Source: Clostridia bacterium (GTDB lineage Bacteria; Bacillota; Clostridia; Monoglobales; Monoglobaceae). From it: a DNA stretch of 33,594 nucleotides. Positions 1-7,272 of the stretch are shown one piece after another. The position numbers and the translations under genes were made by a program. The DNA is taken from assembly GCA_017409575.1 (NCBI GenBank), contig JAFQSM010000088.1, positions 1-33,594 of the forward strand, written 5' to 3'. Each line of letters starts with the position of its first letter. Positions within the stretch are counted from its first letter, which is position 1. Below the pieces are notes generated by a model that did no database searches, was not told the origin of the DNA, and saw only the letters and a list, made by a program, of their open reading frames with translations.

Positions 1-114
1 CGGTGTTGATTATGAGTTGGTCCCACCCGTTCCCATTCCGAACACGGTAGTTAAGCAACTTCATGCGGACAATACTTGGCTGGTGACGGCCCGGGAAGAT
101 ACGTAATGCCGGCA
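1..114 (+). rRNA. rrf: 5S ribosomal RNA, nearly complete (first few bases outside window)
   Basis: The sequence contains the conserved 5S core CCCACCCGTTCCCATTCCG followed by AACACGGTAGTTAAGC. The 3' end AATGCCGGCA at 105-114 can pair with the first bases of the window (CGGTGTT). Completing that helix needs about three more bases upstream, so the gene starts just outside the window. A terminator follows directly. The gene is presumably the last of an rRNA operon lying to the left. Confidence 0.95.
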
Positions 115-120
115 TAAAAT

Positions 121-153
121 AAGACGATCCTTGAAAAAGGATCGTCTTTTTTT
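121..153 (+). terminator. Rho-independent terminator of the rRNA operon
   Basis: A perfect stem AAGACGATCCTT / AAGGATCGTCTT with a GAAA-type loop is followed by a run of T. It begins six bases after the 5S 3' end, as expected for the end of an rRNA transcription unit. Confidence 0.9.
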
Positions 154-157
154 ATCC

Positions 158-340
158 AACCCGAAGGGTTGGTATGTAATCAATTCGCAAAGCGAATTGT
201 ATGTAATCGACCTTGGTTGTATGTCATCAAGGCGCCAAGCCTTGTATCGCCTCTCTCCCTTCGGCTTGATGCCATCCATTTTCTTGCGAAAATGATTCCA
301 TGCCGCAATCCATTGCGGATGCCATACACGGCTTCGCCGT
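158..340. repeat. Array of six short hairpins with related linkers
   Basis: This stretch holds six small perfect palindromic stems: 158-170, 181-199, 228-244, 278-293, 303-318 and 328-340. They are joined by similar linkers of the GTATGTAATC or GATGCCAT type. The stems differ in sequence while the linkers are alike, so this looks like an array of small palindromic units and not a single structured RNA. No open reading frame here has a convincing start or composition. The function is unknown; extragenic palindromic repeats or a read-through barrier are possibilities. Confidence 0.6.
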
Positions 341-389
341 GATTTTCTACCAAGCCTTGTAAAAACAGACTTCCATATAATGTAAATTA

Positions 390-418
390 TTGACTGATGA
401 GGAAATTTGTCTTATAAT
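390..418 (+). promoter_or_regulatory. Sigma-A promoter of the surface-protein operon
   Basis: TTGACT at 390-395 and TATAAT at 413-418 are separated by exactly 17 bases. Transcription would start near 425, about 20 bases before the ATG at 447. This argues against the longer reading frame that opens at 390, because that frame would begin inside the promoter. Confidence 0.9.
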
Positions 419-446
419 GTCATTATTGACGGAAAGGCGGCCAATC

Positions 447-2906
447 ATGAATAATAAGAGATGGATTTCTTTCATAATAATGATAGCGCTATTGTTTACC
501 ATGCTATCAGTATGCTCAATTGGCGCTTCTGCCAATGAGGCTTATCCCAATACCCATATCAATACGGGCGATCATCGAAGAGATATTATTGGTGTTGCCC
601 TTACGCAGCTTGGGTATAAAGAGGGACCCGGCAATGATACCAAATATGGTGATTGGTATCATCTTCCTTATAATCCTTGGTGCGCGATGTTTGTCAGCTG
701 GTGCGCCGATCAAGCGAAGATTCCGACTACGATATTGAATAAATCTGCCCTTGCTTCGCCGGCAGTATCCTGCTTTAATATTGATTGCTTTAGCAGCAGC
801 CAATATACTCCTGTATCGGGGGATCTTTTCTTTACTAAAAGCTTTTCTCATGTGGGATTGGTCTATTATGTAGAGGGAGATTATTTTTATAGTTTGGAAG
901 GTAATTCCAATGATAACGGAAGCAGTGAAGGGGAAAGAGTAGTATCCATCAAGCGGAAAATCAGCGATTATAAATATGGGGTGCCGAAATATGAGGAAGG
1001 CTATGCTTTAACGGTTCATTATAACGCAGGCGGTGGAGTGATTAAAGGCTCCGAGAAGATGAAGGACCAATATAAGGTGCTTAGCGTTGACGGAATCAAT
1101 CTGCGCTCCGGCGCGGGCACAAACTATCGAATAGTAACTGCGCTCCCTAAAAATTCTACCTTTATTGTAACCGAAACTGAAAATGCCAACGGCTATACCT
1201 GGGGGAAGACTACTTTTGATGGGCAGACCGGCTGGTGCGTTATCAATAACCATTGGAGCGAAAAAATCGGCAAGGTGCCTGCAACGCCTTATTATCTTGA
1301 TTCTACCGGCTTGATTTTAGAAGCATCAACCGGAAAAGAAAAAAATATCGTATTAAGAACCGGCGAGAGCAGCGATCGCCTTTTCCCGAATGCATCTGCT
1401 TTGGGCCTGACGCGTGAGAATAGAACCTTTGCAGGCTGGGTAACTGCACCTATTGAGGGTAATTATTATCCTGCAGGAACCAATCTGACTGCGGAAGAAT
1501 TGAATGGGGGAGAGCTGCAGCACGGGGATACAATCGTCCTTTATGCTGTCTGGATGCCAAGCGCCATTGAAATAAAGTATCACGCCAATGGCGGAAATAT
1601 TGTTTCCGAGGCTTATCGCATTAATGCAAATCTGCTTTACAAAAAAGCGGAGAATTCCCCTTATTTGCAGGAATGGAAAGCGGGGAAGGCAGCAACGAGC
1701 GCCTTGCCTACCGATGAAACCTTTGGCATTTATAAACGGGGCTATCAATTTATGGGATGGAGCCCCGCTAAAAATGGAGAGAAAATCTTTGATAAAGATG
1801 GTTTTTTTACTGCCGAGGAACTCTATGCGGAAGGGTGCAACGGAAATGGCTCTGCTACGCTCTATGCTGTATGGAAACCGAATACTTTGCAAGTGCAATA
1901 CCATGCCAATGGCGGCACATTGGAATCAGAAATCTATTGCTCTAAAAACGATGAGATCTATGATATAAAATCGGATAAAATCTATCTGCAAGAATGGTTT
2001 TATAATCAACCTCAACCTGCGGGGCTGATCAATGATTCTGATTTTGGGCTAAAGAGAGGCGGGTATCAATTTTTAGGTTGGAGCACCTCTCAAAGCGGGG
2101 AGAAAATCATGAATATGGATCGTGCGGATCTTTTGCCGATGGAGATTGATCCACGCATCAAAGACGGTGATCAGAAAATTACCCTCTATGCCCAATGGAT
2201 TGAGGGCAGTCATTCTCATCAATTTACGGAATATCGCTATAACCACGATTCTACTTCGAATCAGAACGGGACAGAAACCGCCGCCTGCGCCTGCGGAGCA
2301 ACGGACACCCGCTTAAAAAAAGATAGTAAATTATCGGATTCATCGGTGGTTTTCAAGGATGTTGCGAAAGATGCCTGGTATAAGCATTATATCGACTATG
2401 CTTATACTCAAAAATTGATGGTGGGCACCGGAGAAAATACGATGCAACCTCAAAAGAAAATGACCCGCGCTGAATTTGTCCAGCTGATGGCCAACCTTTC
2501 AGGGGTTGATACCAAAGATCGGAATGTGAAGACTTCTTTTAAGGATGTAAAGGCAGGGGCTTGGTATGCGCCGGCAGTAAAGTGGGCGGCAGAGGAGAAA
2601 ATTGTAAGTGGATTTGGGGATGATACTTTTGGGCCCAATCTTTCCATTACCCGAGAGCAGATGTGCTCCGTCTTAGTGCGCTATACCAAGAATTATTTGA
2701 AGATGGATCTGCCAAAACCGAACCAGCCGGATCTCTTTACCGATCATGATCAAATTTCTTCTTGGGCAAGGGCAGATATCTATATCTGCAAAGAAGCCCA
2801 AATTATCAGCGGCGTTTCGGAGAATGAATTCGATCCCAAGGGGATTGCAACCCGCGCGGCGGTGGCAACGCTGATTTCTCGATTTCATAAAAATTATGTA
2901 AACTAA
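447..2906 (+). CDS. SLH-anchored CHAP/amidase-like cell-surface protein with SH3b and InlB-type repeats
   Basis: This 819-residue protein is secreted and predicted to be anchored to the cell wall. The start at 447 is chosen for the GGAAAGG ribosome site and because the promoter lies just upstream. Residues 1-29 form a signal peptide ending SIGASA. Residues about 45-185 form a CHAP/NlpC-like domain with Cys79 in NPWCAMF and His135 in SHVGLVYY, the likely catalytic pair for peptidoglycan amide hydrolysis. Residues about 209-266 are an SH3b domain (INLRSGAGTNYR). At least three InlB/Flg_new-type repeats follow, marked by YHANGG and TLYAVW. Residues about 635-819 hold three SLH modules (FKDVAKDAWY, FKDVKAGAWY, then LFTDHD), which normally bind pyruvylated secondary cell-wall polymer. 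A Nudix gene follows 14 bases downstream, so the two probably share a transcript. Enzymatic activity is inferred from the motifs. Confidence 0.88.
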   Translation: MNNKRWISFIIMIALLFTMLSVCSIGASANEAYPNTHINTGDHRRDIIGVALTQLGYKEGPGNDTKYGDWYHLPYNPWCAMFVSWCADQAKIPTTILNKSALASPAVSCFNIDCFSSSQYTPVSGDLFFTKSFSHVGLVYYVEGDYFYSLEGNSNDNGSSEGERVVSIKRKISDYKYGVPKYEEGYALTVHYNAGGGVIKGSEKMKDQYKVLSVDGINLRSGAGTNYRIVTALPKNSTFIVTETENANGYTWGKTTFDGQTGWCVINNHWSEKIGKVPATPYYLDSTGLILEASTGKEKNIVLRTGESSDRLFPNASALGLTRENRTFAGWVTAPIEGNYYPAGTNLTAEELNGGELQHGDTIVLYAVWMPSAIEIKYHANGGNIVSEAYRINANLLYKKAENSPYLQEWKAGKAATSALPTDETFGIYKRGYQFMGWSPAKNGEKIFDKDGFFTAEELYAEGCNGNGSATLYAVWKPNTLQVQYHANGGTLESEIYCSKNDEIYDIKSDKIYLQEWFYNQPQPAGLINDSDFGLKRGGYQFLGWSTSQSGEKIMNMDRADLLPMEIDPRIKDGDQKITLYAQWIEGSHSHQFTEYRYNHDSTSNQNGTETAACACGATDTRLKKDSKLSDSSVVFKDVAKDAWYKHYIDYAYTQKLMVGTGENTMQPQKKMTRAEFVQLMANLSGVDTKDRNVKTSFKDVKAGAWYAPAVKWAAEEKIVSGFGDDTFGPNLSITREQMCSVLVRYTKNYLKMDLPKPNQPDLFTDHDQISSWARADIYICKEAQIISGVSENEFDPKGIATRAAVATLISRFHKNYVN

Positions 2907-2920
2907 AATAAGAGGATCGT

Positions 2921-3418
2921 ATGCAGAAAAAAGACGCAGATATTTTATTTGAGCAGCAGGAATGGATGTTTTCCTATCGAATCGGCGGCCTTCTTTATCG
3001 GGATGGCAAGCTTCTTTTACAGCGGGAAGTCGGAGATGATCGTTATGCCATTCCCGGTGGACATGTGGCTTTTGGGGAATATTCTCAGCAGACGCTGGCG
3101 CGGGAACTTTCGGAAGAGACCGGCGCGGCGGTAAAGGTAGGGCGGCTTTGCTTTATGGTAGAGCTTCTTTGGGAGTGGAGAAAGCCCTGCCATCAATTGA
3201 ATTTATTTTACCTTGCCCAGTTGAAGAATCCGGACGCTCTGCCCAAAGAAAATTTTCGGGTATTGGATGAGCTGGGGCAGGAAAAGCATGATCTGGAATT
3301 TTGCTGGGTGGATTTGAAGGAATTATCAAAGATCAAATTATTTCCTGCTTGCTTGAAGCCTTATCTTGCAGAACTTCCCGATCAGATTGTCCATTTGCAG
3401 GAAAAGGAGTGGGATTGA
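2921..3418 (+). CDS. Nudix hydrolase
   Basis: This is a 165-residue cytoplasmic protein with a complete Nudix box at residues 47-69. The box begins GHVAFGE and continues RELSEETGA, matching G-x5-E-x7-RELxEExGA exactly. The family hydrolyses nucleoside diphosphates linked to another group, and the box glutamates bind the catalytic divalent metal. The substrate cannot be read from the sequence. The start has an AGAGG ribosome site five bases upstream. The stop codon overlaps the next start codon in TGATG, so translation of the two genes is probably coupled. Confidence 0.9.
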   Translation: MQKKDADILFEQQEWMFSYRIGGLLYRDGKLLLQREVGDDRYAIPGGHVAFGEYSQQTLARELSEETGAAVKVGRLCFMVELLWEWRKPCHQLNLFYLAQLKNPDALPKENFRVLDELGQEKHDLEFCWVDLKELSKIKLFPACLKPYLAELPDQIVHLQEKEWD

Positions 3419-3582
3419 TGGAGCCGAAAGATTATGTTGTGGAAAAAATTGAAGGAGAGTATGCGATCCTGAAAAACATCGCCGATGGCGGCGAGATTTT
3501 CATTGCCATGGCGCTTTTGCCTCAAGGAGTGGACCTTGGCTCTCGCCTTCATTTTGAGAATTTTGAATATACCCTTTTATAA
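3418..3582 (+). CDS. Small DUF3006-like protein
   Basis: This 54-residue protein starts at the ATG that overlaps the Nudix stop codon and has a GGAG site upstream. Its pattern VVEKIEGEYAILKN followed by MALLPQGV resembles DUF3006 proteins, which have the form (I)DRxEGDxAVxE then LLPxGxxxGD. Such proteins are predicted small beta-barrels of unknown function. It is the last gene before a strong hairpin terminator and so closes the transcription unit that starts at the 390-418 promoter. The family assignment is by pattern memory and is moderate. Confidence 0.7.
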   Translation: MEPKDYVVEKIEGEYAILKNIADGGEIFIAMALLPQGVDLGSRLHFENFEYTLL

Positions 3583-3588
3583 AATTAA

Positions 3589-3629
3589 ATGGGCTGTAAA
3601 AAAATCACAATGATTTTTTTACAGCCCAT
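3589..3629. terminator. Bidirectional terminator between convergent genes
   Basis: ATGGGCTGTAAAAAAATCA pairs with TGATTTTTTTACAGCCCAT around a CAA loop. The A-rich and T-rich arms provide a T-tract on both strands. It separates the rightward DUF3006-like gene from the leftward DUF4091-like gene. Confidence 0.85.
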
Positions 3630-3635
3630 GTTGCT

Positions 3636-5300
3636 TTATTCATGGATCAGGCGATCAATGATTTTATCATGAAGGGTTTCTAAGAATTCTTTATTTCGCG
3701 GATATTGCTTAAAAGTGAGAGTCATTTCGGCTTGCTGATGAACCCATTTTTTGGCCTCTTCCAAGCCGATTTTTTCGGCCAGCATTTTAAGGAGCATCCG
3801 GTCCTGAAGGGCTTGATAGAAAATGACGGTGCGGATGGATTCGATGGCTCCGTCCTTATAAGGATAGACCGAGAAGGGATCTCCTGCGGGCCAGGTCATC
3901 ATACCATCGGCAGAAGCATAAGGATTGATTTTATAATGGGAATGTTCGCTATAATAGAAATTATAGCCCCAATGCAAAAAGCCGACCATATCATAAAGGA
4001 AAAGCTGGGCTCCTAAGATTCGAGTGCGGTAGGAGGGCATTGCCAGAAAGCGATTGGAAACCTCCTGCCCTTGAGAGCAGCAATAATAGCACCAACGCTC
4101 TTTAATATCGGCCTCTAAAAAGGGCTCAAGGCCGTTGGTTTTGCAGACGGGGATATCAATCAGGCCATTTTCAAAAAACTCAATATTGGAAAGCGCATCG
4201 ATCAGTTTGAAGCCCTCAATATAAGGCTTGATGAAATTTTTGGCGGCCAGATAATTTTCATAGTCGCCTTCACGGGTGGACTTGGGCTCATCGGAAATAT
4301 GGAAATAGCATTTTTCTGCAATTCCCATTGCGCGGAGCTTCTTGGTGAGCGCGGGAAGAAATTGGGAGAGAAAGTTCTGATAGGCTGCGCCCATGGCATC
4401 GGTATGCCAGCCGAATTCTTTTACCTGCTTGCCTTCGATCTCTACCAAAATCTTCGGGCAATAGGCCACGCCCCATTGGGTAAAGAGATGAGAAAGCTCA
4501 AAATATTGGATTCCGTATTGCCGGCAGAGGGCTACCCATTTTTCCAAAAGACTGAAATCGAAGGTATAGGTCTCGCCGCTTTTTTTGACACCGATTAGCT
4601 GCATGGTGGGCCGTTCTGCACCGATGGCGGTATCTAAAGGCGGGGTAAAGAGAGGGGTCAGCAGCATGGTAATGCCGGTACGGGCAGCGGTTTTGATATA
4701 GTTTTCGATCTGTTTCCAATGCTTTTTGCTCATCATTTTAGCGCCGTGAAAATCAGCGATAGAATCGCAATGGAGCCATTGGGTAAAGAGCAGATCATTT
4801 TCTTTGATGGCAAGATTTTCGATTTGAATTTCCACCTTCAGAGAATGTTTTTTTCCATTATCTTGCGTAAAGGTAAAATAGAGGGGATAGCAGCCTGCCT
4901 CCATATCTTTTGGGATATCGATGGTTACCATCAGGGCGGTGGGAGAATAGCAATTCCAATAGAAAAGCTCTTTCGCTGCCAAAGGATAGAGGACATCGGG
5001 GAAAAAACCCGGTGCTTTGGAAATATAATCCTCGCAGCTGCGCTCACTATAGGCGGCCAGGGCGACGGGAATATCGCCCACTCTTGAAATATGTGCATAG
5101 GGGCGAAGGGGAGAACGCAGGGTGTAGAAGCCTCGTTGGCGTGCATATTTTTCTTCTCCTTCGGAGAAAAAACCGATCTGGATCTGGAAGGAGATTCGCT
5201 CCCCCTTGAGGCCGCGCAAGGCCTTTATGGAAGCATATGTATCAAATGTATCATAGGTCATGATTTTTTCCATGGCGGAGACCGCTTTGATTTTATACAT
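3636..5300 (-). CDS. DUF4091 / GH123-like putative glycoside hydrolase
   Basis: This is a 554-residue protein with no signal peptide, so it is probably cytoplasmic. A GTG three codons upstream is possible, but the ATG at 5300 is better spaced from the ribosome site AGAGGTG. The N-terminal third is beta-sandwich-like. The rest resembles the TIM-barrel DUF4091 family related to GH123 N-acetyl-beta-galactosaminidases, with landmarks FTQWLHCDSIADFHG, YFHISDEPKS and FLHWGYNFYY. The adjacent pair Asp337-Glu338 in ISDEP occupies the position of the Asp-Glu pair used by GH123 enzymes for substrate-assisted hydrolysis of N-acetyl-hexosamines. The gene has its own promoter (5319-5346) and is flanked by terminators, so it appears monocistronic. 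The substrate is not known. Confidence 0.82.
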   Translation of the reverse strand: MYKIKAVSAMEKIMTYDTFDTYASIKALRGLKGERISFQIQIGFFSEGEEKYARQRGFYTLRSPLRPYAHISRVGDIPVALAAYSERSCEDYISKAPGFFPDVLYPLAAKELFYWNCYSPTALMVTIDIPKDMEAGCYPLYFTFTQDNGKKHSLKVEIQIENLAIKENDLLFTQWLHCDSIADFHGAKMMSKKHWKQIENYIKTAARTGITMLLTPLFTPPLDTAIGAERPTMQLIGVKKSGETYTFDFSLLEKWVALCRQYGIQYFELSHLFTQWGVAYCPKILVEIEGKQVKEFGWHTDAMGAAYQNFLSQFLPALTKKLRAMGIAEKCYFHISDEPKSTREGDYENYLAAKNFIKPYIEGFKLIDALSNIEFFENGLIDIPVCKTNGLEPFLEADIKERWCYYCCSQGQEVSNRFLAMPSYRTRILGAQLFLYDMVGFLHWGYNFYYSEHSHYKINPYASADGMMTWPAGDPFSVYPYKDGAIESIRTVIFYQALQDRMLLKMLAEKIGLEEAKKWVHQQAEMTLTFKQYPRNKEFLETLHDKIIDRLIHE

Positions 5301-5318
5301 TTTTATCACCTCTCTTTC

Positions 5319-5346
5319 AGTATAGCAGATATATATAAATTGACAA
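5319..5346 (-). promoter_or_regulatory. Promoter of the DUF4091 gene
   Basis: On the minus strand, TTGTCA (5341-5346) and TATACT (5319-5324) are 16 bases apart. Transcription would begin about 10-15 bases before the ribosome site of the gene ending at 5300. Confidence 0.75.
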
Positions 5347-5348
5347 GG

Positions 5349-5388
5349 AAAAAAAGGCTGATTTTTTTGAAAAATCAGCCTTTTTTTA
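5349..5388. terminator. Hairpin terminator
   Basis: AAAAAGGCTGATTTTT pairs with AAAAATCAGCCTTTTT, with T-tracts on both strands. It lies just upstream of the DUF4091 promoter and would stop transcripts entering from the right, or leaving the 5400-5740 region leftward. Confidence 0.8.
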
Positions 5389-5409
5389 TATGCCGCAAGG
5401 ATTAGAATA

Positions 5410-5729
5410 CGGTACCAAAAGCTATTCCTTGCGAGGGAAAAAAAGAGGCAAATAAGAAAGGAGGGTAAGGTTTTTTGGCTGCATTTGAAAAAACGGGCTC
5501 CGTTCCCTTTTGCAATGTTCTTTTTTTCCGCTTTGCAAACGGTGATTTTATTAAGGAGCGTATCTCCTTACCGATGCTTTGCGCTGGTCTTTACCCGCCC
5601 ACCGTTTTCAAAAGCGGCATAAAGAGCGCTTCTTCCTACCAAAGGCGCAAAAAAGCTGCAGCCATCAAGATCACTTCCTTGCACCTAACATCCCGTTGAA
5701 TTTTGGGACGCTATTATTATGATCCGCTT
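5410..5729. ncRNA. Unidentified structured region, possible non-coding RNA
   Basis: No convincing gene lies between 5389 and 5761; the one longer frame (5475-5699) starts with TTG and resembles nothing known. The region folds on itself. An outer stem GGCTGCA (5477-5483) pairs with TGCAGCC (5657-5663). Inside it, 5528-5544 pairs with 5600-5617 over about 16 bp with one bulge, enclosing the hairpin TAAGGAG/CTCCTTA (5552-5570). A further hairpin GCGCTT/AGGCGC lies at about 5626-5649. GGGTAA (5463-5468) could also pair with TTACCC (5591-5596). Strand and identity are uncertain; a 6S-type RNA is one possibility, but I could not match its conserved bubble. Confidence 0.3.
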
Positions 5730-5762
5730 ATAAAAAGAATATGCATCGCTTTCGCGATGCAT
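5730..5762 (-). terminator. Terminator of the leftward small-protein gene
   Basis: ATGCATCGC (5741-5749) pairs with GCGATGCAT (5754-5762) around a four-base loop. Read on the minus strand it is followed by ATTCTTTTTATA. It touches the stop codon of the gene at 5762-5974. Confidence 0.65.
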
Positions 5763-5974
5763 TAATCTTCCAATTTTGGCAAATTTAAGGACTTAAAATC
5801 CGGTGTCAACGGCGCCGGCGGAGTCCTACGCAGGGGAGTATAGAGAAACTTTCGGCAATGATGATCTGCTTTCTTCAGCCCTTTTTTGGAGCAGATGACA
5901 TCATCTGTCCCCAAGATCGGCCGGCCGTGCTCGCAGTAGGCGCAAATCTTTTCGATTTCTTTTGAAAAAACCAT
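5762..5974 (-). CDS. Small conserved four-cysteine protein, possible zinc-binding
   Basis: This 70-residue soluble protein has cysteines at residues 11, 14, 28 and 40, in ICAYCEHG, VICSKKG and HHCRKF. The spacing could hold a zinc ion. Small proteins of this layout occur widely in gut Clostridia, but I know no function for them. A good ribosome site (AAGGGGAAG) precedes the ATG. A perfect consensus sigma-A promoter lies 30-60 bases upstream, inside the end of the neighbouring membrane-protein frame. The gene is therefore likely expressed independently and strongly. A hairpin terminator follows at the stop codon. Confidence 0.75.
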   Translation of the reverse strand: MVFSKEIEKICAYCEHGRPILGTDDVICSKKGLKKADHHCRKFLYTPLRRTPPAPLTPDFKSLNLPKLED

Positions 5975-6924
5975 TCGCTCTTCCCCTTTCGCAGATTATT
6001 TACTATTATACCTCTTTTTTTGCTATTTGTCAAAGCTTTCCGTAAAATAACGAAAAGGATCGAAAGAACCAAAGGAATTGCTGCTTTTTCGGGGGTAGAA
6101 AAGAAAAGGGGAAAGAGGGGAAGCAGGCCGCAGTAGATGCTTTTGGCAAAAAAGAGCGGAAGAATGGGAAGCTCCTCCTCCGCCAAAAAGAAGGCATTTT
6201 GCAGCAAGACCGAAAGGCCTGAAAAGCCTGCTGCTGCCGCCGCCCAATAAAGGCGGCCGAAAGAAGGCAGGGTGCCAAGCCCGCCGCAAAGCTCCAAAAA
6301 CGGATAGAGATATGAAAAAAAGGGGAGGCTTCCCATCAGCTGAGCGACCACCGCAAAGAGGGTGATATAGCCTGTGAGCTGAAGGCCGCCTACCGAAGCG
6401 GAAGAGATGCTTTCGGTGATGATGGCAAGAAGGGGGCGATCCTGAGGCTTGGGCGGCGGAGGCGAATCAAAGACCTTTAGGAGCAGCCCCAATAGAAAAG
6501 AGATGGTCAACTGCCCTAAAAAGAGGATCATTCCGGCTTGGGTGCTACCCAAGATCCCCTTCCCGATATAGGTGATGAGAAAGGCGGGAGAGGCATTGGA
6601 GCAGCAGGCAGAAAGCCGCAAGGTCTGCTCTTTGGTAAGCAAGCCCCGCCGATAGCTTTGGGTCAGGGTACGGATGCCTAAGGGAAAGCCGCAAAGATGG
6701 GAGGTGATCCAGATGGTGATGGGCGGCGGTAAGGGAATATATTCTGCCAATGAGCCGATCATGGAGCAGAGCACCATAGAGGGAAAAAGAGCGGGGAGCA
6801 GAGATCGAAAGGAAAGGCTCATTCCTTTGCGCACTCCCTCGCCTGCTAAATCACTGAAAACGGTGAGCAACAGCAGCAATGCGAGCAATATAAGAGTAAA
6901 AGATAATTTTCCGTATTTTTTCAT
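5875..6924 (-). CDS. ylbJ: YlbJ-like sporulation integral membrane protein
   Basis: This 349-residue polytopic membrane protein resembles the sporulation protein YlbJ (nucleoside-recognition/gate-domain superfamily), which is needed for spore formation in Bacillus. Landmarks are an N-terminal membrane segment (residues about 7-22), GMSLSFRSLLPALFPSMVL, LCGFPLGIRTLTQSYRRG and ACCSNASPAFLITYIG. Several further hydrophobic segments reach LVLSILFVIL near residue 310. The ATG at 6924 is chosen because the signal-anchor sequence starts there; its ribosome site is weak. Oddly, the last 33 codons overlap the downstream small gene in another frame and run across that gene's promoter. The true end may therefore be earlier or shifted. 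The yqfC gene diverges 50 bases away. Confidence 0.72.
   Translation of the reverse strand: MKKYGKLSFTLILLALLLLLTVFSDLAGEGVRKGMSLSFRSLLPALFPSMVLCSMIGSLAEYIPLPPPITIWITSHLCGFPLGIRTLTQSYRRGLLTKEQTLRLSACCSNASPAFLITYIGKGILGSTQAGMILFLGQLTISFLLGLLLKVFDSPPPPKPQDRPLLAIITESISSASVGGLQLTGYITLFAVVAQLMGSLPFFSYLYPFLELCGGLGTLPSFGRLYWAAAAAGFSGLSVLLQNAFFLAEEELPILPLFFAKSIYCGLLPLFPLFFSTPEKAAIPLVLSILFVILRKALTNSKKRGIIVNNLRKGKSEWFFQKKSKRFAPTASTAGRSWGQMMSSAPKKG
6005..6033 (-). promoter_or_regulatory. Perfect consensus sigma-A promoter
   Basis: On the minus strand, TTGACA (6028-6033) and TATAAT (6005-6010) have exactly 17 bases between them. The promoter lies inside the C-terminal part of the YlbJ-like frame and drives the four-cysteine gene at 5762-5974. 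Confidence 0.9.
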
Positions 6925-6974
6925 ATTAAAGCCTATGCCCAAAGCATAAAAATAATACAAAAGAGGAGGGAAAT

Positions 6975-7271
6975 ATGAGAAAAAAACATTTGAAAAAACG
7001 GGATTCTCAAGGCCCGTTAAAGCGATTTGCAAAATGCATCGATCTTCCGGATTTTGCCCAAGGGGCAGAGGAATGTATTGAAATCTGGGGCGATAATACC
7101 GTCATGATTGAAGGGGCAAAAGGGATCCATACTTATGAAAAGGAATTGATTAAAGTGCGGCTGAAAAAACGATTATTGGTATTGCGGGGCAGCGATTTCG
7201 ATCTTGCCCATTTCGGGGATGGCGGCCTTCGGATTGTGGGGCGGCTGAAAACGATAGAGTGGGAGGATTAA
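6975..7271 (+). CDS. yqfC: Sporulation protein YqfC
   Basis: This 98-residue protein has the YqfC layout: a short basic start, then VMIEGAKGIHTYEKELIKVRLKK and VLRGSDFDL. YqfC is a small beta-rich protein encoded next to yqfD. In Bacillus it belongs to the mother-cell sporulation programme, and its exact role is unclear. The ribosome site AGAGGAGGG is strong and well spaced. yqfD starts one base after the stop codon. No clear sigma-A promoter is visible in the 50 bases between this gene and the divergent ylbJ-like gene, which would fit a sporulation sigma factor, but I cannot assign one firmly. Confidence 0.85.
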   Translation: MRKKHLKKRDSQGPLKRFAKCIDLPDFAQGAEECIEIWGDNTVMIEGAKGIHTYEKELIKVRLKKRLLVLRGSDFDLAHFGDGGLRIVGRLKTIEWED

Positions 7272-7272
7272 A

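Noticed and set aside
158..340. CRISPR array
   Set aside because: Linkers are about 8-10 bases, the hairpins vary, spacing is irregular and no cas genes are present.
390..446. Longer N-terminus of the SLH protein starting at 390
   Set aside because: The start would sit on the -35 box, and the extra residues precede a complete signal peptide; the ATG at 447 has its own ribosome site.
5475..5699. 74-codon frame starting with TTG in the 5400-5740 gap
   Set aside because: It has no recognisable similarity or suitable ribosome spacing, and the same bases form extended secondary structure.
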